Assembly: GCA_028693055.1 (NCBI GenBank)
Contig: JAQUWD010000002.1
Span: forward strand, 25,699-89,698
Source of the DNA: Eubacteriales bacterium
GTDB lineage: Bacteria > Bacillota > Clostridia > Christensenellales > Aristaeellaceae
Length of the DNA: 64,000 nt
Direction of reading: 5' to 3'
Under the pieces are notes generated by a model, which saw nothing but the letters and a program-made list of their open reading frames with translations, was not told the origin of the DNA and searched no databases. Position 1 is the stretch's first letter; every line of letters starts with the position of its first letter. Positions 43,123-51,713 of the stretch are shown one piece after another. The position numbers and the translations under genes were made by a program.

Positions 43123-44868
43123 CTATTTTCTTTTTATCCGCACAGTGACCGCTCGACCGGGGAGGGGTTGCCCGAACACATCTTTTCCATCCACCGCGTA
43201 GCGGCGAATGACCAGCGTATTTTCATCCTCTGCCTCCACGTTCAGGTAGCCCGTTTGCAGCATGTTGTTTTCCCGACGATTGAGCAATAGCTTTTGCAGA
43301 CTGCGCCGCATGGCTTTGTTCGCATGAGCCCAGTCCATGGGCGCACGATTCCACGGGTCCGCCATTCCCTGCATGCCGATTTCATCGCCATAATAAATCG
43401 TTGGCGCGCCGGGCAAAGCACAGAGGAGCCGGAAGGCTTCCAGCACTCTGGTTTGGGCTAGATTGGCCTCTTCCCGGGTCAGGCGAATTCTCGCCGCCTC
43501 TGCGCGATCCATCTGGGCGATTCCCTCCCGATCGTACCCGACCATGGCATTCAAAATACGAACCCGGTCGTGGCTACCCAGCAGATTCATCAGCGAATAA
43601 TAGAAGGGGGCGGGATAGACCTCCTGCTGATGCAAAATCACGCGCCGCAGCTGATACGCATCGCATTTGCCGGTGAAGAAATCAATGATTCCATGGCGCA
43701 GAGGATAGTTCATCACACTGTCCAGCGTATCGCCTAGACAGTAGCACCGCTGCTGCCCGTAGGCAATCTTATTGCTAGCGTCCTCCCACACCTCGCCTAA
43801 TAAAACCGCCTCTGGATTTGCAGTCTTTAGCGCAGTCCGCATTTCCCGAAGCATACTGACGGGCAGCTCATCCGCCACGTCAAGCCGCCAGCCGCAGGCT
43901 CCCCGTTTGACCCATCCGGGTAGAATACCATTGTCCGCATTCAGCAGATAGCGCCGGTATTCCTCGTTGTTCTTATCCACGGCGGGCAAGGTTTCAAAGC
44001 CCCACCAGCAGTTATAGCGGTCTGGATAGCTGCTAAAGGAATACCACGGATAATACGGCGAATCCTTGCTTTGATATGCGCCGGTCGTATCATAGCGGCC
44101 ATAGCGATTGAAGTACTTGCTGTCCGAGCCGGTATGGCTGAACACGCCGTCCATCATCACCTTCATGCCATGGTCGCCAGCAGCCTTGATGAGCGCGTCA
44201 AAGGCTTTATCGTCCCCTAAGATGGGATCGATTTCCTCATAGCTGCCCGTATCGTAGCGGTGATTGGTGCGCGCGCGGAAAACGGGATTGATGTACAAAA
44301 TCGTAACGCCCAGCTCCCGCAAATCATCCAGCTTTTCCACAATGCCCTTCAGGGTACCCCCAAAAAAGTCGAGGGCCCGATTATCCCCGGTTTTCGAATC
44401 GATGGAAAGGTTAGGCAGCTCGTCCCAGCTTTCATGAAAAACCGCCTCGGGATGGGCGGCCTTCACCTGCCGCACCCGCCCGGACATCCCGTGCTTATCC
44501 TTATAAAAGCGATCCGGAAAAATCTGATAAATAATACCGTGGCGCAAATAATCCGGGGTTTGATAGTCGGGCTGATAAACCGTTACCTGATAGCTCTGAG
44601 GCTGGCCGTGATAAAACGCGCCCACACCCCCCAGCTGATCGTAGGAGGTGCCATATCGCACATCCCCATCCCCACGATGGATGATAAAATCATACCACAA
44701 AAGCAACGGCGTTTGGGGCGCGGTCACGATAGCCTCAAACAGATGCTCCTGAACAAGCTTCATAGCGGCGCGATGCTCCACGCCGTTCCAAGTGCGCAGG
44801 GTCACGTTTTCCGCTTCATCACATAAAAAACGGATACGGATTTGTTCGCCCGTAGGCACCGGGCCCAC
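43123..44868 (-). CDS. GH13 alpha-glucan hydrolase (cyclomaltodextrinase/neopullulanase-like)
   Basis: 581 residues from GTG 44868 as tracked, but that GTG lacks an RBS and the frame continues upstream for 14 more codons with family-like sequence to an ATC at 44910 behind AAAGGGGAG (see findings). An N-terminal beta domain (residues 1-105) precedes the TIM barrel: IIYQIFPDRFYK, VTILYINPVFRARTNHRYDT, MKVMMDGVFSHTG (region I), GWRLDVADELP (nucleophile Asp), LLGEVWEDAS (acid Glu) and NLLGSHDRVRI (transition-state Asp). No signal peptide, so it acts on imported maltodextrins in the cytoplasm. Confidence 0.93.
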   Translation of the reverse strand: MGPVPTGEQIRIRFLCDEAENVTLRTWNGVEHRAAMKLVQEHLFEAIVTAPQTPLLLWYDFIIHRGDGDVRYGTSYDQLGGVGAFYHGQPQSYQVTVYQPDYQTPDYLRHGIIYQIFPDRFYKDKHGMSGRVRQVKAAHPEAVFHESWDELPNLSIDSKTGDNRALDFFGGTLKGIVEKLDDLRELGVTILYINPVFRARTNHRYDTGSYEEIDPILGDDKAFDALIKAAGDHGMKVMMDGVFSHTGSDSKYFNRYGRYDTTGAYQSKDSPYYPWYSFSSYPDRYNCWWGFETLPAVDKNNEEYRRYLLNADNGILPGWVKRGACGWRLDVADELPVSMLREMRTALKTANPEAVLLGEVWEDASNKIAYGQQRCYCLGDTLDSVMNYPLRHGIIDFFTGKCDAYQLRRVILHQQEVYPAPFYYSLMNLLGSHDRVRILNAMVGYDREGIAQMDRAEAARIRLTREEANLAQTRVLEAFRLLCALPGAPTIYYGDEIGMQGMADPWNRAPMDWAHANKAMRRSLQKLLLNRRENNMLQTGYLNVEAEDENTLVIRRYAVDGKDVFGQPLPGRAVTVRIKRK

Positions 44869-44952
44869 AGGGCTGCGATAAGCCGAATCATAAGAGTCAT
44901 GGTATAGGATAAGAATCTCCCCTTTGTGCCTTCAATCAATAACGCATCCTCT

Positions 44953-44981
44953 ATCATACCATGAATGGAAAAAGGGTGCAA
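44953..44981 (-). promoter_or_regulatory. Promoter of the GH13 gene
   Basis: Minus-strand TTGCAC (44981-44976), 17-bp spacer, TATGAT (44958-44953) preceded by TGG (extended -10). The predicted leader contains AAAGGGGAG at 44925-44917. Confidence 0.6.
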
Positions 44982-45072
44982 ACCCTAAATTGAGCGGGCT
45001 CACGCTTACCGCTGCGTGTTGGCGGGGCGCTGATCCGTCCCGTGATTTGCGATTATCACAATCTATAAACCA

Positions 45073-45123
45073 GCGCATCATAAAAGGGAGCGACTTTCCC
45101 AGCCGTTCCCTTTTATGATGCGC
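45073..45123. terminator. Long perfect inverted repeat after the TtcA-like gene
   Basis: GCGCATCATAAAAGGGA (45073-45089) and TCCCTTTTATGATGCGC (45107-45123) form a 17-bp perfect stem with a 17-nt loop, 22 bases after the ttcA-like stop. The TTTT within the arm can act as the U-run of a shorter AAAAGGGA/TCCCTTTT terminator; the stem is unusually long. Confidence 0.7.
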
Positions 45124-45144
45124 ACGATTTTTCACTGATATGGC

Positions 45145-45873
45145 CTATCTCGGCGATTCGTCCTTCTCCCAAAGCCCATACTGCTGATCGTTCCGTAGGG
45201 CGTTGAGCATGCTTTCCTCAATCTTGGGATAGTGCTTGCTCAGCTCGGCAATGAGCTCCTTCATTTCCTGCCGCTTGGTGTGTCCGTTAGCGGGGCAGGG
45301 ATTCTTCAAGATGGGCAGGTTTAGCTCCTTGCTGATGTGAATCACATGCTTCTCCGGCAGATATACCATAGGCCGTATCACCGTTAAATCGCTTCGGCTC
45401 ATATAGGTTTTGGGATGAAAGGTGTGCAGCCGTCCTTCAAACAAAAGGCTCATCAGCAGAGTTTCAATTGCGTCGTCCCGGTGATGCCCCAGCGCCAGCT
45501 TGTTGCAGCCCAGCTCCTTGCATAGATCGCATAGCATGCCGCGACGCATCTTTGCGCATAGGGCGCAGGGATTCTGCTCCTTGCGGATTTCGAATAAGAT
45601 TTGATATAGCTCCGTATATCGAATTTCGATCGGCACATCCAGCCGCTGGCTTAGGGCCTCGATTTTTGAGGTGTCCGGCTTTTCCTTGCCTGTGGTCAGC
45701 ATCAGCGCTTGTAGGGAAAAATCCTCGTGGCGCACCTTGCGGTACAAAGAAAGGGCGTAGAGCAGAAGCAAGCTGTCCTTGCCTCCGCTTACGCCAACCG
45801 CCACTTTGTCGCCAGGCTCGATCAAGGTAAAGTCCTGATCAGCGCGGCGAATGCAACCCAATGTTGTTTTCAA
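45145..45873 (-). CDS. TtcA-like PP-loop enzyme (tRNA 2-thiocytidine biosynthesis family)
   Basis: 242 residues from TTG 45873, which has GGAGG 7 bases upstream. PP-loop VGVSGGKDSLLLLYAL at about residues 27-42; CALCAKMRRGMLCDLC carries cysteines for a 4Fe-4S cluster; GHHRDDAIETLLMSLLFEGR and VIRPMVYLPEKHV are family-typical, and CPANGHTKRQEMKELI closes the core. TtcA/TtuA-type enzymes thiolate tRNA with ATP and an iron-sulfur cluster. The VanW gene lies 15 bp upstream on the same strand, probably only as an operon neighbour. Confidence 0.88.
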   Translation of the reverse strand: MKTTLGCIRRADQDFTLIEPGDKVAVGVSGGKDSLLLLYALSLYRKVRHEDFSLQALMLTTGKEKPDTSKIEALSQRLDVPIEIRYTELYQILFEIRKEQNPCALCAKMRRGMLCDLCKELGCNKLALGHHRDDAIETLLMSLLFEGRLHTFHPKTYMSRSDLTVIRPMVYLPEKHVIHISKELNLPILKNPCPANGHTKRQEMKELIAELSKHYPKIEESMLNALRNDQQYGLWEKDESPR

Positions 45874-45888
45874 TCAGCTTCCTCCGTA

Positions 45889-47751
45889 TCAGTAACGAGG
45901 CGTAACGCCCACGTAGTAGCGATCGGGCTTTGCGTCGTATTTATCCTTGCCTAAGCTGACCCGTCCGGTTTCCTGACCGTCCACCACCGTTACGAGGAAG
46001 CTTTCCACAACGTAGCCCTCCCGACCCTTGCTGTACAGCTTGGTTTCATCCTGATACGTAACGTGCTCTCCCGTGGCGTCCTCTTTCAGGTAAGGCTCCT
46101 CGGGCTTGGGGATGGTCTCAACGGTTTGGGCTTGCAGCGCATAGCTGGTATTGCCTAAGGACAAGCCGTAGATGCGCACCTCGCATAGATAGGTGCGCTT
46201 GCTGGTGCTGCTCTGGATGACATGAGCGGCCATATAAATGGTTCCGCCGCTGTTGTTGGTGAAGGTAAAGTCAATCTCGTGCCCGCGGGTGTCGCTGACG
46301 GTAGCGTCCATGCCCATATCGGTATAACTGACGGGGTTGGAGTGGGGCTCCCGATTGGTGATTTTTAGTCCGCTCTGAACGGCGGCCAAGTAGACGGTGG
46401 TGCTGGCTTGACAAACGCCGCCGCCCCAGCCGATAACCTCTTCGCCGTAAGCGTATTCGATAGCGGAGTAAAAGCCGTTTTCCATGCTGCGTTTGCCCAC
46501 GGCAGAATTAAAGCTGAATTTCTTACCGTCCTGCAAAGTCATGCCGTTAATACGGCTGAAGGCAAGGCGGATGTTCTCGGTGCGGCTTTCCGTAGAGGCG
46601 GAGGAGATTGGCGTTATGGCGCGGTAGCGCAGCTCCACCGTCTTTTCCAAATCAGCCACGGTAACGCTGGGATTGATCAAGGTGGTTTCCAGCATGACCT
46701 CGCCGCTTTGGAGGTTGTGCACCATATCCAAGATCTGCTCTTTGGCGGCGGTGGTGTCCAGCCGCTGACCGTATACCTCCTGCTGGAAGGTGAAGGGATT
46801 GGTGCTGTCGTCCGGGTTGAAGGAGATCAATTGCGCGTCCTGAGCAGATTTGTAGGCAACAGTCTGCAAAGTGCTCAGAATATTATCGATAGGGGTTGTA
46901 TCCGCGCTTTGCTCCGCACTGTAAAACTCATAGGCGCTTTGCTGCGCGCCTAGTAGCTCATCCTTTAGCTGGAAGATGTCTTTACGGCTCTGCGCGTTGG
47001 TTTCGTGACCGATAGCCCACGCCTGTTCCAAGGCGGCGGTGGGATCGAAGGAAATGCCCAGCATGGAAGCTGTAATGTCCTTATATTCGCCGGAGACGTT
47101 TTTCAGGCGCACATACCAGCTGTTTGATTTTTCGTTGGCCTGCGCCCATACGGCGGCACTGCCGTCCGCCCAGCTCATGCCGGAAAGATCGATGCCGTCC
47201 ACGGTAATATTGGGCAGAAAAACGCTGCGATAGGGGCGAATATCACTCTGTACCTTCCAGAAATAGCCGCCTACGCCTACGCCACCTAGAACGATTAAAA
47301 CCAGCAGCACCTTGATTAGCTGCCATTTTAACGATGGCTTTTTGCGCCCGCCGGTTCCGCGCTGGTTGCCGCCGCCGTTTGAAAATCTGCCGTTTGTAAA
47401 TCCGCTGTCCGCAGGACCGCCGTTCGCAGGACCGCTGCTTGCGAATCCGTTGTATGTATATCCGCCGTCCGCAGGACCCGCAGGACCGCCGTTTGTATAT
47501 CTGTTGTTTGTAAATCCGCCGTCCGCAGGACCGCCGTTTGTATATCTGTTGTTTGTAAATCCGCCGTCCGCAGGACCGCCATTTGAAAATCTGCCGTTTG
47601 TAAATCCGCTGTCCGCAGGACCCGCAGGACCCGCAGGACTCGCAGAACCGGAGCGCCTGCGCTTCGACGGAGGCTGCTGAACCGGCGGCGGCGCGTACCA
47701 CGCAGGATAGCCGTTGTTCTGGTTTTGCGGTGGATAGCCTTGATTGTTCAT
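45889..47751 (-). CDS. VanW family protein with N-terminal low-complexity repeat
   Basis: 620 residues from ATG 47751. Residues 1-140 are disordered, with repeats GGPADGGFTNNRYTN and variants, and end in a basic RKKPSLKWQ stop before a transmembrane helix (VLLVLIVLGGVGVGGYF). The outside part has a PG-binding_4-like domain (FLPNITVDGIDLSGM onward), then the VanW core NSAVGKRSMENGFYSA, GWGGGVCQASTTVYLAAVQSG and REPHSNPVSYTDMGMDA, and a G5-like C-terminal domain. VanW proteins occur in vancomycin clusters but most, like this, are stand-alone envelope proteins of unknown activity. The repeat tail is cytoplasmic by topology. Confidence 0.9.
   Translation of the reverse strand: MNNQGYPPQNQNNGYPAWYAPPPVQQPPSKRRRSGSASPAGPAGPADSGFTNGRFSNGGPADGGFTNNRYTNGGPADGGFTNNRYTNGGPAGPADGGYTYNGFASSGPANGGPADSGFTNGRFSNGGGNQRGTGGRKKPSLKWQLIKVLLVLIVLGGVGVGGYFWKVQSDIRPYRSVFLPNITVDGIDLSGMSWADGSAAVWAQANEKSNSWYVRLKNVSGEYKDITASMLGISFDPTAALEQAWAIGHETNAQSRKDIFQLKDELLGAQQSAYEFYSAEQSADTTPIDNILSTLQTVAYKSAQDAQLISFNPDDSTNPFTFQQEVYGQRLDTTAAKEQILDMVHNLQSGEVMLETTLINPSVTVADLEKTVELRYRAITPISSASTESRTENIRLAFSRINGMTLQDGKKFSFNSAVGKRSMENGFYSAIEYAYGEEVIGWGGGVCQASTTVYLAAVQSGLKITNREPHSNPVSYTDMGMDATVSDTRGHEIDFTFTNNSGGTIYMAAHVIQSSTSKRTYLCEVRIYGLSLGNTSYALQAQTVETIPKPEEPYLKEDATGEHVTYQDETKLYSKGREGYVVESFLVTVVDGQETGRVSLGKDKYDAKPDRYYVGVTPRY
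47378..47640 (-). repeat. In-frame tandem repeat in the VanW gene
   Basis: Two identical 45-bp units (47491-47535 and 47536-47580) are flanked by degenerate copies out to about 47378 and 47640. The units encode GGPADGGFTNNRYTN; variants read SGFTNGRFSNGGPAD. Because units are multiples of three bases, copy-number change keeps the frame. Confidence 0.85.
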
Positions 47752-47844
47752 AGCTTTGCTCCTTTAGCGGGGCCGCGTGAAGATCGCGGTTTCATTGGAA
47801 TTCGGCGGCGCATACACCAAACGGCGGCTGCATCCTGTTAGAGT

Positions 47845-48726
47845 CTATTCATGGGTCGTACGTCCTAGAAGCGCTTGCACATCGGCTTGACAGCTGCGCC
47901 AGCCGGAGGGCATTCGCCCCATGGAAACGCGGGTGTTTAAATCGCCGTGAAAATCGCTTCCCCCGGTGACCAAAAGCGCACGGCGCTTAGCATAGCTGCT
48001 AAGCTGTAGGGCCTGCGCCGGGGTGGCGGATGGATGCCACGCCTCTAGACCTGTCAGACCTTCCTTTTCAAGAGCCTCCGTCAGCGCGGCAAGGACGGTG
48101 AAGTCCGGCGATAAGCGGCAGGGATGGGCTAGCACAGGAATGGCTCCTGCGGTTTTGAGCAGCCTAACCGCTTCCGTAGCCGGCAGCAGTTGACGAGCCA
48201 CATAGGCGCTCTTGCCTTCGGCAAGGTAACGGTCAAAGGCCTGCTGGACGGTATTGACCACGCGCATTCTCACCAGCGCACGGGCGATATGGGCGCGTCC
48301 CACCGTGGGGGAGCATAGCGCTCTTCGTTCCTCCTCCGGGAACGAAACGCCAAGCTGTTCAAGCTTGTCCACAATGGCCTCCGCGCGGCTCTGCCGATCC
48401 TCCCGGGCTGCTTGCAGGCAACGGGCTAGCTCGGGGTCGCGGGGGTTTACACCATAACCTAAAATATGGGTGCGACCGCCTATCCCGGCGCTGAGCTCGA
48501 GGGAAGGCAGAAAAAGCAGCGGGGGCTTGTGAGGAAAGGCGGCGTTGCGCCGGGCAATAGCCTTGGCCATTGGCTCAAGACCGTCCAGCGTATCGTGGTC
48601 GCATAGGGCAATAACGCGCAGACCCAGCCGGTCTGCCATGGCTGTCAGCTCCTCCGGCGAACGTAACCCATCGGAAAAGATGCTGTGCACGTGGAGGTCG
48701 GCTGGGTATAAGGTGGTTGCGCTCAT
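47845..48726 (-). CDS. PHP domain phosphoesterase (TrpH/YciV-like)
   Basis: 293 residues from ATG 48726, 6 bases after the ftsH stop. Metal-binding PHP motifs: ADLHVHSIFSDGLRSPEEL (motif I), IALCDHDTLDGL (motif II), ILGYGVN, and the C-terminal LAHPCRLS and GSDFHGD (motifs III and IV). This arrangement matches the TrpH/YciV family; E. coli RNase AM (YciV) is a 5'-3' exoribonuclease and nucleoside 3',5'-bisphosphate phosphatase. Probably cytosolic, co-transcribed with ftsH. Confidence 0.92.
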   Translation of the reverse strand: MSATTLYPADLHVHSIFSDGLRSPEELTAMADRLGLRVIALCDHDTLDGLEPMAKAIARRNAAFPHKPPLLFLPSLELSAGIGGRTHILGYGVNPRDPELARCLQAAREDRQSRAEAIVDKLEQLGVSFPEEERRALCSPTVGRAHIARALVRMRVVNTVQQAFDRYLAEGKSAYVARQLLPATEAVRLLKTAGAIPVLAHPCRLSPDFTVLAALTEALEKEGLTGLEAWHPSATPAQALQLSSYAKRRALLVTGGSDFHGDLNTRVSMGRMPSGWRSCQADVQALLGRTTHE

Positions 48727-48732
48727 GGGCGC

Positions 48733-50730
48733 TTATCCTTCATTGGGGTTTTGCTTGATTTGCGGCGTGGGAAAATCCGTCTCCGATGCTTCCGACGGTT
48801 CCTCGCTTTCCAATACCTTGGGGTCGGGCTTCAGCTGCTCTACGGCGGTCATGGGAGGCAGCGCCTCGCCCCGCATAACGGCTTCAAACTCGACGCGGCT
48901 TAAGGTATCGCGTTCCAGCAGGGCTTCGGCCACGGCGGTGAGCCGCTCCTTGTGATCCGTAAGGATTTGGCATGCACGCTTGTAGCAGGTATCCATCAGA
49001 CGCTTGATCTCCTGATCGATAGCCGCGGAGGTTTGCTCGCTGTATTCACGGTTCTGGCCGAACTCCATGCCAACGAACACTTCCTGATCGTTGCTTAGAT
49101 ACATGGTGCCCAGCGCGTCGCTCATACCAAACTGGGTGATAAGGCGGCGGCATAGATCGGTGGCGCGCTTTAAGTCGCTGGAGGAGCCGGTGTAGATATC
49201 GTCCAGCGTCACGTCCTCGGCGGCGTGACCGCCCAGCGCCATGGTAATCATGCCCAAAAGAGCCGTCTTGGACAGATTGTCGTTTTCTTCGTTAGGCAGG
49301 CTCAGGGTGTAGCCGCCCGCCTGACCCCGGGGAACGATGGTGATCAAATGCACGTCGTCGCACTCCGGCAGCAGATTGGCGATCACGGCATGACCTGCCT
49401 CGTGATAAGCCGTTACCTTGCGATCCTTGGGGGTTACCTTGTGGCTGCGCTTCTCCGGGCCCATCTGCACACGGGCGATAGCGTCTACCAAATCCTTTTG
49501 ACTAATGGTCTTTTTCTTGCGGCGCACGGCCATAATGGCGGCCTCGTTCATAACGTTTTCCAGATCCGCGCCGCTGGAGAAGGGCATGCGCTTGGCTACG
49601 TTCTGATAATCCACATCATCGCCGATGGGCTTGCCCTTGCTGTGTACCTTTAGGATTTCCACTCGGCCTTCTTGGTCGGGGAAATTGACGGTTACCTGAC
49701 GATCAAAGCGTCCGGGACGAAGCAGCGCAGGGTCGAGAATATCCCGACGGTTGGTGGCGGCCATTACGATGACGCCCTCATTGATGGAGAAGCCGTCCAT
49801 TTCCACCAGCAGCTGGTTCAAGGTCTGCTCCCGTTCATCATGTCCGCCGCCTAAGCCCGCGCCGCGATGGCGGCCCACCGCGTCGATTTCATCGATAAAC
49901 ACGATGGAGGGCGCGGCTTTCTTGGCCTGGTCAAACAAATCGCGAACCCGGCTTGCGCCGACGCCTACAAACATCTCCACAAAGTCGGAACCGCTGATGG
50001 AGAAGAAGGGAGCGTTGGCTTCACCGGCTACAGCCTTGGCAAGCAAAGTTTTACCGGTACCCGGAGGGCCCACCAGCAGCACGCCCTTGGGGATGCGCGC
50101 GCCCATTTCCGTATAGGCCTTGGGGTTCTTCAGGAAATCTACCATTTCCTGTAGCTCTTCCTTTTCCTCCTTGGCCCCGGCTACGTCCGCGAAGGTAACC
50201 TTGTTTTTGGAGGGGTCGCTGACACGGGCGCGGCTCTTGCCAAAGTTCATCACCTTGCTGTTGCCGCCGCCCTGACGCATCATCATGAAATACCAAAGCC
50301 CCATGGTGATGGCGATAAGAATGATAAAGGGAAGGAATTCCAGATACCACGGCGTTACCACGGGCGCACGATAGCTGACCGTAAAGGGAAGGTCGCTGAC
50401 GCTGACGTCGTCCAGCGCTTTGCCGGTTTTGGCGGCGGTCATCTGACGCACGGTGTCGATGAAGTCGTCGCCGATGGTGGTTTCAAAGTCATAGCCCCGC
50501 TCGGGGAAATCCGCGTCGGCAATGGTGCCGTTGCGGTACAAGCCCACCAGCGAGTTGCCGCGGATGGCCACCGCCTTTACGTTATCCTCCCGGATGGAGG
50601 TTAACAGCTGAGGGTATTCAATCCGACGGTTGACGGACGGGGTCAGCCCGCCGTTTAACAGGGTTGCGATCAGGAGAAAGGCTGCGATCAACACCACGTA
50701 GCCTAACAATCCTCGTTGGCTTTTTTTCAA
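48733..50730 (-). CDS. ftsH: ATP-dependent zinc metalloprotease FtsH
   Basis: Start set at TTG 50730, which follows AAGGAGG by nine bases; the track's ATG 50760 would place the RBS inside the coding region. 665 residues. Two N-terminal transmembrane helices flank an extracytoplasmic domain ([36 protein letters not shown]). AAA+ module: [33 protein letters not shown], second region of homology [20 protein letters not shown]. Zinc protease: [16 protein letters not shown] with HEAGH. It degrades membrane and regulatory proteins. PHP gene follows directly. Confidence 0.97.
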   Translation of the reverse strand: MKKSQRGLLGYVVLIAAFLLIATLLNGGLTPSVNRRIEYPQLLTSIREDNVKAVAIRGNSLVGLYRNGTIADADFPERGYDFETTIGDDFIDTVRQMTAAKTGKALDDVSVSDLPFTVSYRAPVVTPWYLEFLPFIILIAITMGLWYFMMMRQGGGNSKVMNFGKSRARVSDPSKNKVTFADVAGAKEEKEELQEMVDFLKNPKAYTEMGARIPKGVLLVGPPGTGKTLLAKAVAGEANAPFFSISGSDFVEMFVGVGASRVRDLFDQAKKAAPSIVFIDEIDAVGRHRGAGLGGGHDEREQTLNQLLVEMDGFSINEGVIVMAATNRRDILDPALLRPGRFDRQVTVNFPDQEGRVEILKVHSKGKPIGDDVDYQNVAKRMPFSSGADLENVMNEAAIMAVRRKKKTISQKDLVDAIARVQMGPEKRSHKVTPKDRKVTAYHEAGHAVIANLLPECDDVHLITIVPRGQAGGYTLSLPNEENDNLSKTALLGMITMALGGHAAEDVTLDDIYTGSSSDLKRATDLCRRLITQFGMSDALGTMYLSNDQEVFVGMEFGQNREYSEQTSAAIDQEIKRLMDTCYKRACQILTDHKERLTAVAEALLERDTLSRVEFEAVMRGEALPPMTAVEQLKPDPKVLESEEPSEASETDFPTPQIKQNPNEG

Positions 50731-50812
50731 AACGTAAGTCCTCCTTGTATTGCCGCTCATATGCCATCAGTCCGTTTGCATACGCAAAGAAAGCCGAAGG
50801 CACGACTTTGCT

Positions 50813-50821
50813 ATTATAGCA
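50813..50821 (-). promoter_or_regulatory. Extended -10 promoter of ftsH
   Basis: Minus-strand TGCTATAAT about 85 bases before the TTG start; possible TTGTAT -35 box 18 bp upstream. Confidence 0.6.
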
Positions 50822-50933
50822 TAGCGAATACGGAAAATACAAAGGTTTTCAGAAAGTTTTTGGGGGATAGAACAGGTTTTTACGGGTTGTTCATATTCTC
50901 GGTTTTATGCTGGTCGGATGGACGAGCGTTCCT

Positions 50934-50962
50934 CTGACAGATGGCATTGTTCGTGGTATAAT
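50934..50962 (+). promoter_or_regulatory. Promoter of the TetR gene
   Basis: CTGACA (50934-50939), 17-bp spacer, TATAAT (50957-50962) with TGG before it. Both elements are strong. Confidence 0.8.
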
Positions 50963-51003
50963 GCATTGGACAAATGAAGTTGTCTGTGGAAGGAGGCCCC
51001 CCA

Positions 51004-51585
51004 ATGTCGCAAACAACAAAACGCGCCCTTGAAGCATCGCTGAAGAACCTATTGCTGCAAAAGCCGCTGGACAAGATCACCATCAGTGATATTGCCGAGG
51101 ATTGCGGCATCAATCGCATGACCTTCTATTATCATTTCAAGGACATCTATGACCTTGTCGAATGGTCTTGCGCGGAGGATGCAGCCAAGGCGCTTGCGGG
51201 AAAAAAGACCTACGATACATGGCAGGATGGCTTTCAGCAAATATTCGAGGCGGTCAAGGCGAACAAGCCGTTCATCATGAATGTGTACCGCTCCGTCAGC
51301 CGGGAGCAGGTGGAGAATTATCTCTACAAGGTCACATACGACCTGCTGGCGCACGTTGTCAGCGAAGCCTCGCAAGGCATGGAGGTCAGCGAGGATAACA
51401 AGGCCTTCGTGGCGAATTTCTACAAGTATGCCTTTGTGGGGCTCATGCTGGACTGGATCAAGAACGATATGCGCGGGGACGCAGCAGAGATTGTCCAACA
51501 GCTTTCGCTGCTGATGCACGGCAATTTCCCTCGTGCGCTGGAAGCCTATCGCACGGATAAGCCTACATCAAACAAGGCTGAATGA
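51004..51585 (+). CDS. TetR family regulator (DhaS-like)
   Basis: ATG 51004 after AAGGAGG; 193 residues. N-terminal helix-turn-helix: LEASLKNLLLQKPLDKITIS and DIAEDCGINRMTFYYHFKDIYDLV are near-identical in pattern to TetR regulators of the DhaS/TetR_C_7 group, where the C-terminal ligand domain is all helical, as here. It precedes oleate hydratase by 128 bp with a terminator between, so it is a likely fatty-acid- or envelope-responsive regulator of that gene. Confidence 0.9.
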   Translation: MSQTTKRALEASLKNLLLQKPLDKITISDIAEDCGINRMTFYYHFKDIYDLVEWSCAEDAAKALAGKKTYDTWQDGFQQIFEAVKANKPFIMNVYRSVSREQVENYLYKVTYDLLAHVVSEASQGMEVSEDNKAFVANFYKYAFVGLMLDWIKNDMRGDAAEIVQQLSLLMHGNFPRALEAYRTDKPTSNKAE

Positions 51586-51603
51586 TAAAAGATGAAACAC
51601 ATG

Positions 51604-51643
51604 AGCCGCCGTGATAAAAGTTTTATCATGGCGGTCTTTCTGT
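51604..51643 (+). terminator. Terminator of the TetR gene
   Basis: CCGCCGTGATAAAA / TTTTATCATGGCGG forms a stem with one mismatch and a single-base loop, then TCTTTCTGTTT. Confidence 0.8.
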
Positions 51644-51713
51644 TTATTGATGGTTTTTGCCTTGGCTGTTATCATGACAGCGTAATCCTGATGAAATGAA
51701 TGGAGGTCATCCT

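Noticed and set aside
47312-47680. CRISPR-like or surface-protein-like repeats on the plus strand
   Set aside because: Units are directly tandem without spacers and encode an in-frame repeat of the VanW protein on the minus strand.
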